The translations under genes and the position numbers were made by a program. Shown here piece by piece: positions 1 through 11,158 of a DNA stretch of 64,000 nt (position 1 is its first letter; each line of letters starts with the position of its first letter). The notes beneath the pieces were generated by a model, which was not told the origin of the DNA, made no database searches, and was given only the letters and a program-made list of their open reading frames with translations. Source of the DNA: Bombyx mori (lineage: Eukaryota > Arthropoda > Insecta > Lepidoptera > Bombycidae); NCBI RefSeq assembly GCF_030269925.1, contig NC_085130.1, positions 4,352,501 to 4,416,500 on the forward strand, given 5' to 3'.

Positions 1-245
1 AAATAATAGATAAATAACTGGGAAGTAGTAGAAGTACCATAGACTGACATAAATACTTATATACGTTGTAGATAATAATACAATTATTGACGGTTCCACC
101 TCATTTCTCAAAGTGGGGGATGGTGGTCACGTCTATGAACTTATAAATGTTAACAGCCACCAGGACCAAACTCATTCAAACTCATCCAAACATCTATCAA
201 CAAAATATTTATCAAATTTAAATACATATAAGCACTGAACAATCA

Positions 246-488
246 CTGGTACGACCTCTTGTGAGTCCGCGCGGGTAGGTACCACCGCCCCGCCTATTTC
301 TGTCGTGAAGCAGTAATGCGTTTCGGTTTGAAGGGTGGGGCAGCCGTTGTAACTATACTTGAGACTTTAGAACTTTTATCTCAAGGTGGGTGGCGGATTT
401 ACGTTGTAGATGTCTATGGGCTCCAGTAACCACTTAACACCAGGTGGGCTGTGAGCTCGTCCACCCAACTAAGCAATAAAAAAAAAAT
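246..488 (+). mobile_element. Bm1-type SINE body (headless)
   Basis: Starts at the shared body boundary (CTGGTACGACCTCTTG) and ends AAGCAAT plus A-run. About 243 bp. Confidence 0.82.
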
Positions 489-978
489 TACATCACTTTG
501 ATCTGTAACTCACACATATACATTCACGTACACAACTACACTACACACACGCGTGTATGAGATACCACATAGAAAATGAACTAGAGAGATATTATCCAAT
601 TAAAAAAAAAACCGTAGATCACACGAAATGCCTCGGATAATTCCAGTTGCAGGATTATTTAATTGATGAAAAGAACTTCGGAATCGAAGAGTTATCTCGA
701 CGGAATCAAGCTCGCATGGAATGAAGTACACATCCGCCATCGCGAACGCCAGTGTAAGGCTAAGAAGCTTAAGTTAGGCGCGTTTTCATTGATTTTGATT
801 TCCAAAAAAAAAAACTAACTTAAAATAATCCTTCCCGAGATACTTGAATCTCCACTGAACTAATGTAACATTAGTTAGTATTTACGTAATTAGCAGCTAA
901 GTAAGAACATTAAGTAGGTACTCGTACTACTGTGCCGATTCCTGCGTTAAAATTCACCGGTTTACCAGTCGTTGGTCG
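489..978. other. Unassigned AT-rich sequence
   Basis: Only a CA-rich microsatellite-like tract near 505-560 and A-runs are visible; no gene. The first 245 bases of the window also hold no clear feature apart from a short match (GACTGACATAAATACTTA) to SINE family S3. Confidence 0.4.
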
Positions 979-1219
979 TTTTTTTTATTGCTTAGATGGG
1001 TGGACAAGCTCACAGCCTACCTGGTGTTAAGTGCTTACTGAAGCCCATAGACATCTACAACGTAAATGCGCCACCCACCTTGAGATATAAGTTCTAAGAT
1101 CTCAGTATAGTTACAACGGCTGCCCCACCCTTCAAACCGAAACGCATTACTGCTTCACGGCAGAAATAGGCAGGGCGGTGGTACCTAGCCGCGCGGACTC
1201 ACAAGAGGTCCTACCACCA
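979..1219 (-). mobile_element. Bm1-type SINE body (headless)
   Basis: Poly-T tail, body, and the boundary CCTACCACCA at the right end. Confidence 0.82.
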
Positions 1220-1693
1220 ACACTATGTTTCAAGGTGCTCTGAAAAAAAATAAATAGAAACCGTTCGTCTGATTGTTAGTCTAAATAAATTAGTCAAGTC
1301 GAATTAAAGGAACAAAAAAATCCATCAAAATCAGTGTAGCTGTTTAGGGAGAGCTCAGTGGTAATTGAACGTAATAGTAGGCGGTTTTTAACTTATGATA
1401 ATTGTTTGTGAATGATGATAAATACGCCATCTAACAACTTAGCGAGATCGCCGCTGTTTTAACCGTTTTTATTGGTATCCAATCGAATTTATCTGCTTTC
1501 TGTTTGTCGGTACGGTATTAGGGTATAAGTGCTATTCAGTGATGATAAGAACATGTTAATGCTTTTTTAATGGCTTCGAGAAAGCGGGCACGTGCTTTGA
1601 AAATAGACGGCAGACAAGATTATGGTACACGTGATGTTAGCCGGCCTTCGATACTGGACGCTGGTAATGCTAGCGGTATACCCAAGGCACTAC
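1220..1693. other. Unassigned sequence
   Basis: No coding signal or recognised repeat. The same holds for 1883-2130 and 2481-2814. Confidence 0.4.
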
Positions 1694-1882
1694 CTTTTTT
1701 TTATGGCCCATAGACATCTACAACGTAAATGCGCCACCCACCTTGAGATATAAGTTCTAAGATCTCAGTATAGTTAAAACGGCTGCCCTACCGCTCAAAC
1801 CGAAACGCATTATTGCTGCACGGCAGAAATAGGCGGGGTGGTGGTACCTAACTGTGCGGACTTACAAGAGATCCTACCACCA
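1694..1882 (-). mobile_element. Bm1-type SINE body, partial
   Basis: The T-run is joined directly to GGCCCATAGACATCTACAAC, so the first 45 or so bases of the tail side are deleted. Right boundary CCTACCACCAGT. Confidence 0.78.
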
Positions 1883-2130
1883 GTAGGTCCTACCTATTGC
1901 TAAGGACTGTTTTCTAATCTCGCTTAAACAAGAACAAGGGGCAGCGGTGCGATAGAATGCCTTAAAAAAACTTCCACTTTAAATCCGTTGGGTCAGGCCT
2001 TGGGGCAAATCTCTTCTGTCCGGGCTAGGAGCTCTTGGCCTATCAGGACAGCGGTGGTATGTTACTGGATATGTACTTAGATATAAGAGGGTAAAAAAAT
2101 TTATGATAATGGGTAGATGTGAGTGATGAT

Positions 2131-2350
2131 GATGGTAGGACCTCTTGTGAGTGCGCACGGTTAGGTACCACCACCCTGCCTATTTGAAGCAGTAATGCGT
2201 TTCGGTTTAAAGGGTGGGGCAACCGTTGTAACTATACTCGAGACCTTAGAACTTATATCTCAAGGTGGGAGGCGCATTTACGTTGTGGATGTCTATGGGC
2301 TCCAGTAACCACATAACACCAGGTGGGCTGTGAGGTCGTCCACCTATCTG
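2131..2350 (+). mobile_element. Bm1-type SINE body (headless)
   Basis: Boundary GATGGTAGGACCTC at left; ends CACCTATCTGAAAA without a clear A-run. Confidence 0.78.
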
Positions 2351-2364
2351 AAAACCATAAGTAC

Positions 2365-2480
2365 ATTTTTTTTTATTGCCCTTGTAGGCAGACGAGCACA
2401 CGGCCCACCTGATGGTGAGTGGTGACCGTCGCCCATGGACTTCAGCAATGCCAGGGGCAGAGCCAAGCCGCTGCCTACCG
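2365..2480 (-). repeat. Non-LTR retrotransposon 3' tail (family A, LWNELPS type)
   Basis: T-run, then TTGCCCTTGTAGGCAGACGA and CCACCTGATGGTGAGTGG through GCCGCTGCCTACCG. Same tail as at 19431 and 34124, where the coding end of the ORF is retained. Confidence 0.75.
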
Positions 2481-2814
2481 CAAACCTACCTGTTGTTTGT
2501 CGACCTTTCTCCAGTATTTATAGGCCGGACTCAGAAACATCAGAAACCCTTTATATTCCAATACATACGATCAAGCTATTTCAAATGTCATCGACCAATA
2601 TTCAAACAGTATGTCCAATAAAATTCAGAGCATTTTATTAAGCTTTATCGAGGTTTAATATCTAAAAAGGTTCTATGGACGTAATAGGATGAAACCGACA
2701 CGACTAATCGTAAAGAACCAAGAAATAATTACATTTTAATTTAATGAAATTTAACTTATCGCGTGCATAAACTAAAACCTAATCGTGGCCAACGTTTACA
2801 TGGAATTATATAAA

Positions 2815-3236
2815 CTAGAGGTCCCGCAGTAGTCGAAATTGGACTATAATTAATTGGAATTATAAGTTTGTACACTATTATGATTGTATTTTATACTTCT
2901 ATAATCACAAATTTCCCCAAGACTACACTATAAAAAATATTAACAAAGACAAACAATATTTAATCTATTCTCAATTTGACAACAGACGCCAAGAACAAAA
3001 GTTTGACAATAAATAGTATGCATGCGTGTGTGCGTCAAATACATGGTATGTAGTGTGTGTAATGTTTTCTTTATTGATTTAATGTATCTTTTATGCATTA
3101 TTTCAAAAAAAATATTAGCATTGTGCACTTCTTCTCTATATTCTGTATAAGTGTGGAAAATTTCATACTCCTCCGTCCGCGCAATTTTCGTAAAAAGGGA
3201 TACAAAATTTTTGCTTCACGTATTAATATATATAGA
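2815..3236 (-). mobile_element. Helitron-like element (family H3)
   Basis: Left end CTAGAGGTCCCGCAGTAGTC, right end CACGTATTAATATATATAGA. Same family as 48501-48920 in opposite orientation. Bounded by CTAG/TC termini. Confidence 0.66.
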
Positions 3237-3653
3237 TATTTAAAAAATAAATGCCAAGTATTGATTTGTAAACATAAATAAAAATTATATACTCTTCCCA
3301 ATTTGCCTGGGTTTTTTGTTTTAAATTAAAATCTAATTACTTACAAAATCACCCGTTAAAACTAGTATGTATGCATGTGTATATATAGGACACAACTCGA
3401 CTTGTCGTATGATAGTTAGAGTGATTAACCACTCGACAGACGAGACGATTAGCGGAGGCTGGTCCCTCTTTGCATGACAACGACCAAACGAACGGACGAG
3501 TGTTGTTTTGTCAGCCTCGGAAACAGGTGCATGGCGTCGCATACACTTAAATGTACAGCGTGTTACATTCAATAAGTAATAAATAATAATTATTATTATA
3601 ATTGGGAACAATTCACACACGGTCACCGTGCCACAATTTACGATTCCTTATGC

Positions 3654-3814
3654 TATGGGTACCAGAGGCTGACAAACATACTAATATACGATTTAAAAAT
3701 AAACATATATATCTGTTCATCACATGAATGTTTGCCCGATATGTGAATCGAACCCACGACCCTCAGTGCAACAGTCAGGGGCGTTAATTACTTACCGCAC
3801 TACCGAGCTAGTCA
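3654..3814 (-). mobile_element. tRNA-derived SINE (family S3)
   Basis: Minus strand head with GGGTTCGATTCACATATC (B box) and GGTAGTGCGGTAAG (A-box-like), then GCAAACATTCATGTG and a short body ending AGAGGCTGACA... reversed. Matches 27957-28089. Confidence 0.6.
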
Positions 3815-3966
3815 GTAATTAATAATAATAATTATGTACTATATACTATAATTATATATAAGAAAGTCGTGTTAGTTACGCTATTTATAACGCAAGGACG
3901 GCTAAACTGATTTGGCTGAAAATTGGTAGGGAGGTAGCTTAGAACCAGGAAATGGACCTATGGTAG

Positions 3967-3996
3967 TTTTATGTCGCGTTCTACCGCGACATAAAA
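3967..3996. other. Perfect 12-bp hairpin
   Basis: TTTTATGTCGCG and CGCGACATAAAA are separated by six bases. It lies in an unassigned repeat-like stretch (3850-4050). Confidence 0.6.
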
Positions 3997-4771
3997 TGCG
4001 TAGAATAGGGATCACAGCGCATAAAATAAAACCTCCACTGTTCCAAAATCTTCTGTTATTATAATAAAAATTATCTAACACTTTTTTTTACACCTTAACT
4101 GTGTCTTCGCCATCTTCCTTTTCTCTGTCATTCTCTTCTCCTTTTCTTTCCGTTTTCTCCCACTCACATATTAACGCTCCGTTTTACACAGTTTCATACG
4201 TTCCGTTTTTACATTTATAATCCAACCATGTAATCCCAATATACCTACAATTCGTAATTAAGGTCTAATATTTAATTTTTCATGTTTGGACCTAAATGCT
4301 TGTTGGGAATATTTCGCCACTCTTATATGAGCATTTATGAGTTAAATAAATAAATTTTAATTGTGTTTTTTTTTCGTCAATTTTTTGTTACCAGTTACTG
4401 ATGCAAACCTTCTCAAGCCAAAGTCTCAATCTTAAATTTAATTTAGTACACTTTCTTCTTGCAAATTCATCGTATTCTTCATCAGTGCAATTTCTTCGTG
4501 TTCATAATCAGTTTTCACACTGTTTTTACCCGGAACCCGCATCACTGAATTAAACCTGAAACACATTCGCTCTAACAACATAGAATTAGTGAAGCAATTC
4601 ACGATTTAAACACCCCGTATCTTCAATCTCTATATAGATAATTGATAACTTCGTCTCACTCGCACTCCAGTTTGTTGAACCCCGAGAAAGATCTTCAAGT
4701 ACAGAAAATCGAACAACACAGAACCTGATAGTTAAATTATATGTTTACGTATGAGATTTCATATCCCATAT

Positions 4772-5003
4772 GGCTTAGGTGAGTGGACGAGCTCACAGCC
4801 CACCTGATGTTAAGTGGTTACTGGAGCCCATAGACATCCACAACGTAAATGCGCCACCCACCTCGAGATACAAGTTCTAAGGTCTCAGTATAGTTACAAC
4901 GGCTACCCCACCCTTCGAACCGAAACGCATTACTGCTTCACGCCAGAAATAGGCAGGGTGGTTGTACCCACCCGCGCGGACTCACAAGAGGTCCTACCAC
5001 CAG
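4772..5003 (-). mobile_element. Bm1-type SINE body (headless)
   Basis: GGCTTAGGTGAGTGGACGAG at left, boundary CCTACCACCAGT at right. Confidence 0.8.
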
Positions 5004-5132
5004 TAACTGTAAGTAATATTAGGTATATTAAGTTTAACTCAATATCCTTTTTTTATAACTAGATCTCTATTGCCAAATAATATGTAATTTTGAAGTACTC
5101 TTGTTTAAATCGGCAAGATAATGCAGTAGAAA

Positions 5133-5592
5133 ATGAATTTATTAAATGATCCGTTACCCCACTTCGATAAAGCAGCACGACACGAGAACCCTCTCATCGT
5201 GGCCGCCGGTAACTACATTCCCGACCCTGCGGACAGAATGGAAAGCAGTCGACGTCGCCCAAAACACGTCATCTCGGATCCTCCCGATCCACTAACGGTG
5301 CTTCTAGGTACTTCAAGCACCGGTCACCGTTCTCGTCGAACCCGTCGCTTGCGACGAAGAGCTCGACGAGTAAATTAACTCTCAGACACAGCCCACTGAG
5401 TTTCTCGCCGGATCTTCTCAGTGGGTCGCGTTTCCGATCCGGTGGTAGATTCTGCGAAGCACGACTCTTGCTAGGGTTCGTGTTAGCATCGTCGTCAGGT
5501 TTGAGCCCCGTGAGCTCACCTACTAGTTACGGTTACGCTGGAATAGCCGCTCCAGGCTACCAGCTTAGGTAGGAAAAAACAAAAAAGAAAAA
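5133..5592 (+). mobile_element. Non-LTR retrotransposon 3' end (family B) with coding remnant
   Basis: An ORF tail ending at 5378 (arginine-rich: SSRRRPKHVISDPPDP, HRSRRTRRLRRRARRVN) is followed by the family B 3' UTR: ACACAGCCCACTGAGTTTCT, GATCCGGTGGTAGATTCTGC, GAGCCCCGTGAGCTCACC, ending GCTTAGGTAGG plus A-rich tail. The same tail recurs at 13716, 31060 and 51050. Clade not determined. Confidence 0.7.
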
Positions 5593-5942
5593 AAAACCTT
5601 TATTGTTTTCTATCGTAAAATAAGAAATGTTTTCTTTAATACAAAGACGTAATAATCTAAGGCTTATTTCACGCATGTGTTGATTATATTTATTACTATC
5701 TGAAAAACTGTGTAACGATACAGCCAATGAACGACACGTGTAATGGGAAACAACCATTCACCTCTGAATACCCATAAGAAATCGCAACATCGAACTTTAA
5801 TAGCCAATTACAATCTTATTGCTCAAATAATCCCATTCTACAGGATAGCCGTCGGAGCACTATGGTTCCTGAGGAACGTAGATCTCCACGATGACAAACG
5901 TTAGGGTGAAGCTGAAATAGCCTCTCAAGGCTATCAGCCTTG

Positions 5943-6383
5943 AAGTCGTCGTGGCCTAAAGGATAAGACGTCCGGTGCATTCGTTATTGCGATGCAACGG
6001 TGTTCGAATCCCGCAGGCGGGTACCAATTTTTCGAATGAAATACGTACTTAACAAATGTTCACGATTGACTTCCACGGTGAAGGAATAACATCGTGTAAT
6101 AAAAATCAAACCCGCAAAATTATAATTTGCGTAATCACTGGTGGTAGGACCTATTGTGAGTCCGCACGGGTAAGTACCACCGCCCTGCCTATTTCTGCGT
6201 GAAGCAGTAATGCGTTTCGGTTTGAAGGGTGGGGTAGCCGTTGTAACTATACTGAGACCTTAGAACTTATATCTCAAGGTGGGTGGCGCATTTACTTTGT
6301 AGATGTCTATGGGCTCCAGTAACCACTTAACACCAGGTGGGATGTGAGCTCGTCAAACCATCTAAGCAATAAAAAAAAAAAAA
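5943..6383 (+). mobile_element. Bm1-type SINE, full length
   Basis: Complete copy of about 440 bp: a tRNA-derived head with A-box-like GTGGCCTAAAGGATAAGAC and B-box-like GTGTTCGAATCCCGC, a linker (TTCACGATTGACTTCC...), the shared body beginning near TGGTGGTAGGACC, and a terminal A-run after AAGCAAT. It shows the element's architecture against which other copies are scored. Confidence 0.85.
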
Positions 6384-6394
6384 CAGCATAGGTA

Positions 6395-6578
6395 GGGAAA
6401 AAAAAATGCTCAGATGGCTGGACGAGCTCACGGCCCACCTAGTGTTAAGCGGCTACCGAACCTCAAAGACATCTACAACGAAAAGGCCACCATCTTGAGA
6501 CATGATGTATGATCTCAGTTTTAACAGTAAAAGTTGCCCTCACCCTTCAAACCGAAACGCATTACTGCTTCACAGCAG
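6395..6578 (-). repeat. Bm1-type SINE segment, left copy of the long flanking duplication
   Basis: Reverse-oriented 3' part of a Bm1-type SINE (GATGGCTGGACGAGCTCACGG...). It is repeated almost identically immediately right of the R1-clade element. It ends at CACAGCAG, where the retrotransposon begins. Confidence 0.82.
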
Positions 6579-8180
6579 CACCTGACCGAGACGGGTCCCG
6601 ATCTTTCGGCGGAGCAATACGGCTTCAGAGAGGGCCGCTCGACTATCGACGCAATTCTGCGCGTGCGGGCCCTCTCCGATGAAGCCGTATCCCGGGGCGG
6701 GGTGGCGATGGCGTTATCCTTAGATGTAAGGAACGCCTTCAACACCCTGCCCTGGTCGGTGATCGCGGGGGCGCTGGAGTATCACGGCGTCCCCGCATAC
6801 CTCCGCCGACTGATCGGCTCCTACCTCGAGGGCAGGTCGATCCAGTGCATCGGACACGGTGGGGCGATGTACCGCTTCCCCGTCGAGCGTGGTGTTCCAC
6901 AGGGGTCCGTCCTGGGCCCCCTGCTGTGGAACATCGGCTACGACTGGGTCCTGCGGGGCGTCATTCGGGGACCCCTCCCCGGGCTCAGCGTAATTTGTTA
7001 CGCTGACGACACGTTGGTCGTAGCTCCGGGGAGGGACTACCGGGAGTCTGCCCGTCTGGCGTGCGCAGGCGTGGCACACGTCGTCACCAGGATCCGACGG
7101 TTGGGGCTCGAGGTGGCGCTCGACAAAACCCAGGCCCTGCTCTTTCACGGGCCGGGACGAGCGCCGCCTCTGGGTGCCCACCTCGTGATCGGAGGCGTCC
7201 GCGTCGGGGTCGGGGTGACCGGTCTTCGGTACCTCGGCCTTGAACTGGATGGTCGGTGGAACTTCCGCGCTCACTTTGCGAAGTTGGGCCCTCGACTGAT
7301 GGCGACGGCCGGCTCTTTGAGCCGGCTGCTTCCAAACGTCGGGGGTCCCGATCAGGTGGCGCGCCGCCTCTACATGGGGGTGGTGCGGTCGATGGCACTA
7401 TACGGGGCTCCCGTATGGTGCCACGCCCTGACCCGCAAGAACGTCGCGGCGCTGCGACGTCCGCAGCGCGCGATCGCGGTCAGGGCGATCCGAGGATACC
7501 GCACGGTCTCCTTCGAGGCGGCGTGCTTGCTCGCCGGGGCGCCACCCTGGGACCTGGAGGCGGAGGCGCTCGCTGCCGATTACCGGTGGCGTAGTGACCT
7601 TCGCTCTAGGGGGGAAGGGCGCCCCGGCGAAGGAGTAGTTCGAGCGCGGAGGCTCCAATCTCGGCGGTCCGTGCTGGAGGCGTGGTCTCGCCGCTTGGCG
7701 GACCCGTCGGCCGGCCTCCGTACCGTCGAGGCGGTCCGCCCGGTTCTCGCGGACTGGGTGGGCCGCGACCGCGGATGCCTCACCTTCCGGCTGACACAGA
7801 TGTTGACCGGCCATGGGTGTTTTGGCCGGTACCTCTTTAAGATAGCCGGAAGGGAACCGACGGCGCAGTGCCACCACTGCGCGGACCGCGACGAGGAAGA
7901 CACAGCGGAACACACGCTGGCGCGTTGCTCTGGATTCGACGAGCAACGCGCCGTCCTCGTCGCGGTCATTGGAGAGGACCTCTCGCTGCCGCGCGTCGTG
8001 GCTACGATGCTCGGCAGCGACGCGTCCTGGAAGGCGATGCTCGACTTCTGCGAGTCCACCATATCGCAGAAGGAGGCGGCGGAGCGAGAGAGGGAGAGCT
8101 CTTCCCTTTCCGCACCGATCCGTCGCCGTCGAGCCGGGGGCCGGAGGCGGGAATACGCCCGTACGTCCCGGCCCCTGTAG
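6579..8180 (+). CDS. R1-clade reverse transcriptase, C-terminal portion
   Basis: An uninterrupted frame of 533 codons from the element's 5' junction to TAG at 8178. The open frame happens to extend back into the SINE to 6534, which is not part of the protein. RT landmarks seen: SAEQYGFREGRST near the start, ALSLDVRNAFN (first catalytic aspartate region), GVPQGSVLGPLLWN (about 6891), and YADDTLVV (about 6999), the catalytic YADD box. The C-terminal zinc knuckle CHHC...H....C (7869 onward, with TAEHTLARC) is typical of R1-type ORF2. The absence of stops despite truncation suggests a fairly young insertion. Large antisense ORFs here are shadows caused by high GC. Confidence 0.88.
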   Translation, partial: HLTETGPDLSAEQYGFREGRSTIDAILRVRALSDEAVSRGGVAMALSLDVRNAFNTLPWSVIAGALEYHGVPAYLRRLIGSYLEGRSIQCIGHGGAMYRFPVERGVPQGSVLGPLLWNIGYDWVLRGVIRGPLPGLSVICYADDTLVVAPGRDYRESARLACAGVAHVVTRIRRLGLEVALDKTQALLFHGPGRAPPLGAHLVIGGVRVGVGVTGLRYLGLELDGRWNFRAHFAKLGPRLMATAGSLSRLLPNVGGPDQVARRLYMGVVRSMALYGAPVWCHALTRKNVAALRRPQRAIAVRAIRGYRTVSFEAACLLAGAPPWDLEAEALAADYRWRSDLRSRGEGRPGEGVVRARRLQSRRSVLEAWSRRLADPSAGLRTVEAVRPVLADWVGRDRGCLTFRLTQMLTGHGCFGRYLFKIAGREPTAQCHHCADRDEEDTAEHTLARCSGFDEQRAVLVAVIGEDLSLPRVVATMLGSDASWKAMLDFCESTISQKEAAERERESSSLSAPIRRRRAGGRRREYARTSRPL

Positions 8181-8710
8181 GTGGCGGCCTCCCCCCGGTG
8201 AAGGTCAAGGGGCGACCTGAGGGGGTGAGGCCGCGCGGCGCGCTACCAGCACTCTAGCGCGCTGCCGTGGAGTGAATAGAGCGACCGGTCGACGGTGTAT
8301 CGCGTCCCGACCCGGCAGGCTGGTTCTGGTCCAGCGGGGTATTCCGGGACACCAGCGGCACCGTCTGGGCGGCCCGACGGGCTGCCGTACTGAGACGGCC
8401 GACGTTTCAGAGCCTTCGATTCGCCTCGAAGGCTCCGTCGGCTGGGCGTCCTTGGGGTGAGCCGCGCCGTCTGGTTGTAGTGTTGACCGCGGTAGCCCCC
8501 CTACCTCATCCGGGTTCTGACCTCGGAGGGGATCGGACGTCGGGTGTAAGAGTGCAGAGGAGTCGTTTAGTGGGTGGGCTCTAAAATCCTTGGGCCCGCG
8601 GTCTGCTCACAACACCATGCAGATCGTTGAGTCTCACATACCCCGCGCGCCCCTTTTGCGCGGGGACCTCGTAGGAGGTTCGGCCCTCTACCCAAAAAAA
8701 AAAAAAAAAA
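6579..8710 (+). mobile_element. R1-clade non-LTR retrotransposon, 5'-truncated, with polyA
   Basis: A GC-rich island in AT-rich DNA. It starts abruptly inside a Bm1-type SINE, carries the C-terminal half of a reverse transcriptase ORF, then a GC-rich 3' UTR with a perfect 8-bp hairpin stem (8641-8648 with 8658-8665) and a terminal A-run (8693-8710). Flanking SINE sequence is duplicated: 6395-6578 is repeated at 8711-8880 plus 9100-9115, about 184 bp at a constant offset of 2316 with few substitutions before a later MITE interrupts it. This marks the ends of the insertion. The endonuclease and the N-terminal part of RT are missing. R1 clade (R1/TRAS/SART-like) is inferred from the RT and the C-terminal CCHC motif. 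Confidence 0.85.
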
Positions 8711-9169
8711 GGGAAAAAAAAATGCTCAGATGGCTGGACGAGCTCACGGCCCACCTAGTGTTAAGCGGCTACCGAACCTCAAAGACATCTACAACGAAAA
8801 GGCCACCATCTTGAGACATGATGTATGATCTCAGTTTTAACAGTAAAAGTTGCCCTCACCCTTCATACCGAAACGCATTATAGTAAAAGCTCTTTATTTG
8901 CGGGTTATACGTTACGTGAATATTCGGTTGGATGCGTATATATAGGAATCCATTTTATCAATGCGTATGTACCGAAGTACCGATTGGATCCGCGAATAAA
9001 GAGATCTTTAGCCAAGAAGATAGGTTAGGGTCGTATTTTTTGAAATCTGCGAATAGTGAATACGCGAATGAAGAAAGCACAAAAAAGGAGCTTTTACTGT
9101 ACTACTCCACGGCAGAAATATGTAAGGAGTGGTGCCTACTCGTGCGTGCACATAAGTCTTACCACCAGT
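8711..9169 (-). repeat. Bm1-type SINE, right part, interrupted by a MITE
   Basis: 8711-8880 repeats 6395-6564. After the 219-bp MITE the SINE resumes at 9100 (TACTACTCCACGGCAGAAATA) and runs to the usual body boundary ACCACCAGT at 9169. Confidence 0.8.
8881..9099. mobile_element. 219-bp MITE with TA target duplication
   Basis: Terminal inverted repeats TAGTAAAAGCTC at the left and GAGCTTTTACTG at the right match over 11 bases. The TA dinucleotide is duplicated on each side (8879-8880 and 9100-9101). Removing the element restores the expected Bm1-type SINE order. It is non-coding and probably mobilised by a Tc1/mariner-type transposase (inference from the TA duplication). Confidence 0.75.
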
Positions 9170-9187
9170 AATTTAAATATAATAATA

Positions 9188-9395
9188 CTAGCGACCCGCC
9201 CTCGCTTCGCTTCGGAAACATTAAAACACACATGAAACAAAAAAAAAAACAAAAAAATAAAAAAAGTAGCCTATGTTCATCAGGGACAATGTCGGCTTCT
9301 AATGGAAAAAGAATTTTTCAAATCGGTCCAGTAGTTTCGGAGCCTATTCGAAACAAACAAACAAACAAATCTTTCCTCTTTATAATATTTAAATA
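9188..9395 (-). mobile_element. CTAG-ended Helitron-like element (family H4)
   Basis: CTAGCGACCCGCCCTCGCTT..TTCGG at left, then CAAATCGGTCCAGTAGTTTC and a CAAA repeat. The right end is unclear. Confidence 0.55.
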
Positions 9396-9545
9396 TAATA
9401 AAATTTGAATAATATTCCCGATTAGGAGGTTTGATCTTTATAAAAATGATATCAGTCAACGAGTAGTAGTTTAAGAGTTAACTTAGTCGCATTATGATAT
9501 TTGATACTGAGATTTTTACTGAGAGAAATCTAAAAAAATCTTTTT

Positions 9546-9979
9546 GAAGTTGTCGTGGCCTAACGGATAAGACATCCGATGCATTAGTGTTGACCGATGC
9601 ACCGGTGTTCGAATCTCAGGCGGGTACCAATTTTTCTAATGAAATACGTACTCAACAAATGTTCACGATTGACTTCCACGATGAAGGAATAACATCGTGT
9701 AATAAAAATGAAACCCGCAAAAATAGATTTGCGTAATTACTGGTGGTAGGGTCTTGTGAGTCCGCACAAATAGGTACCACCACCCTGCCTATTTCTGCTG
9801 TGAAGCAGTAATGCGTTTCGGTTTGAAGGGTGGGGCAGCCGTTGTAACTATACTTGAGACCTTAGAACTTATATCTCAAGGTGGGTGGCGCATTTACGTC
9901 GTAAATGTCTATGGGCTTCACTAACCACTTAACACCAGGTGGGCTGTGAGCTCTTCCACCCATTAGCAATAAAAAAAAA
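9546..9979 (+). mobile_element. Bm1-type SINE, full length
   Basis: Head (GTCGTGGCCTAACGGATAAG, B box GTGTTCGAATC), linker, body and A-tail are all present, with minor internal indels. Confidence 0.84.
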
Positions 9980-10385
9980 TCTTTGTCCATTTCCTCAGTA
10001 TGACCTCAATAGTGAATAACAATCTAGTTTATTGTTTGATCGTATAATGTTGATTTTGTGTGTTCTTTTAGAAACACTGATTCTCCGAACAAAAGTCCGT
10101 TTTATTTTTGACCCATACCTTATGAGTATTATGATCGCACAAACACCTGGTTATCTGGTATGCGACCTCGTATTGACCACGGTACATGGTGTAAGCGAGA
10201 AGCGATTGATTTTTAAATATTTAATGCATACGTGGAACTTTAAAATTCAAAATTGCACGCAGTTTGAAGATACTCTAAAACTGTATGAAAATGAGATAAG
10301 ATTCCTGAACTTTATACAATTGATTGCAGAATCAACAACGGGCATATCGTTTATCAGTTGTATGGCATCGTATTTTTAGATAAAA

Positions 10386-10637
10386 AAATAAATATGTACT
10401 AACAATCACACCACGTAAACTGGTCCCGTGATAAGTTCGTAAAGAACTTGTGTTACAGGTACCAGATAACGGAAATAAATGTAAGATTTTTATTATACAC
10501 ATACATATATTTAATATACATCCATAACCCTGGAAAAGACATTTATATTTATCATACAAATATCTTCCCGTGGCGGGATTCGAACCCGCGACCCCCTTGT
10601 GTAGTGACCATGTCACTTACCACTACACCAGACGGCC
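10386..10637 (-). mobile_element. tRNA-derived SINE (family S2)
   Basis: The minus strand starts GGCCGTCTGGTGTAGTGG (A-box-like) and has a perfect B box GGTTCGAATCC, then a body of about 170 bp and an ATTTATTT-type tail. Matches 41383-41642 along its length. Not the Bm1-type head. Confidence 0.72.
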
Positions 10638-11158
10638 GTACGGACCAGACGGATGAAATATAATTGTTTTATTAGCGGCAAGTTATTCAAGTAAAGTAAT
10701 ATATTTTGTCATCTCACTTCAATTATTGACTTCTGTAAAATAAAATTAACAAATCGTTATCTTATTAGATTAGTGAGACTAATTATTATTAGTGAGAATG
10801 AAGTCCTAAAAATAATAATTCTAACATCTTTATGTCTTAAGTGAAAACATAGTAGTATTTTTTTTCGTTTTCAAATCGCCACTGCTTTTGGAAATGGCAC
10901 AGGGAGTTTATGACTATGCAGCCTGCAATCCGTCTCTTGTTACACTATTATTGTAACATAATACCCAGTTATCGAGCACGTATTGGCTTAATAAGCCTTC
11001 CACGAACTGGTGATAGGAACGATAAATTAAATCAGGTATTAACATGTGCTGAGCTTGCGGGGTTCTTAGCTATGCAGCTGACCTGTTGTCTGGTTATAAA
11101 ATTGTGACGCAGTTTATTTATTTGAGAAACCCAAAAGTACAAAACAAACATAATATAA

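Larger units (their letters stand above)
3237..4771. other. Mostly unassigned, AT-rich
   Basis: Apart from SINE family S3 (3654-3814) and a hairpin (3967-3996), no gene is seen. 4095-4165 is a pyrimidine-rich tract. Confidence 0.4.

Noticed and set aside
3740..3814. tRNA gene call
   Set aside because: Poor cloverleaf, and the segment recurs with its body at 27957-28089.
6720..8062. Long minus-strand and alternative-frame ORFs (up to about 184 codons) opposite the reverse transcriptase
   Set aside because: They lie in a GC-rich region opposite a clear RT frame; long shadow frames are expected there and no domain motif is seen.
10032..10379. 115-codon + strand ORF with a hydrophobic start
   Set aside because: No domain, splice or conservation evidence; an ORF of this length is expected by chance in 64 kb of such sequence, and it ends beside a SINE.
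10560..10640. tRNA gene call from the B-box-containing segment
   Set aside because: The same head is attached to a conserved body at 41383-41642, so it is a SINE head, not a tRNA gene.
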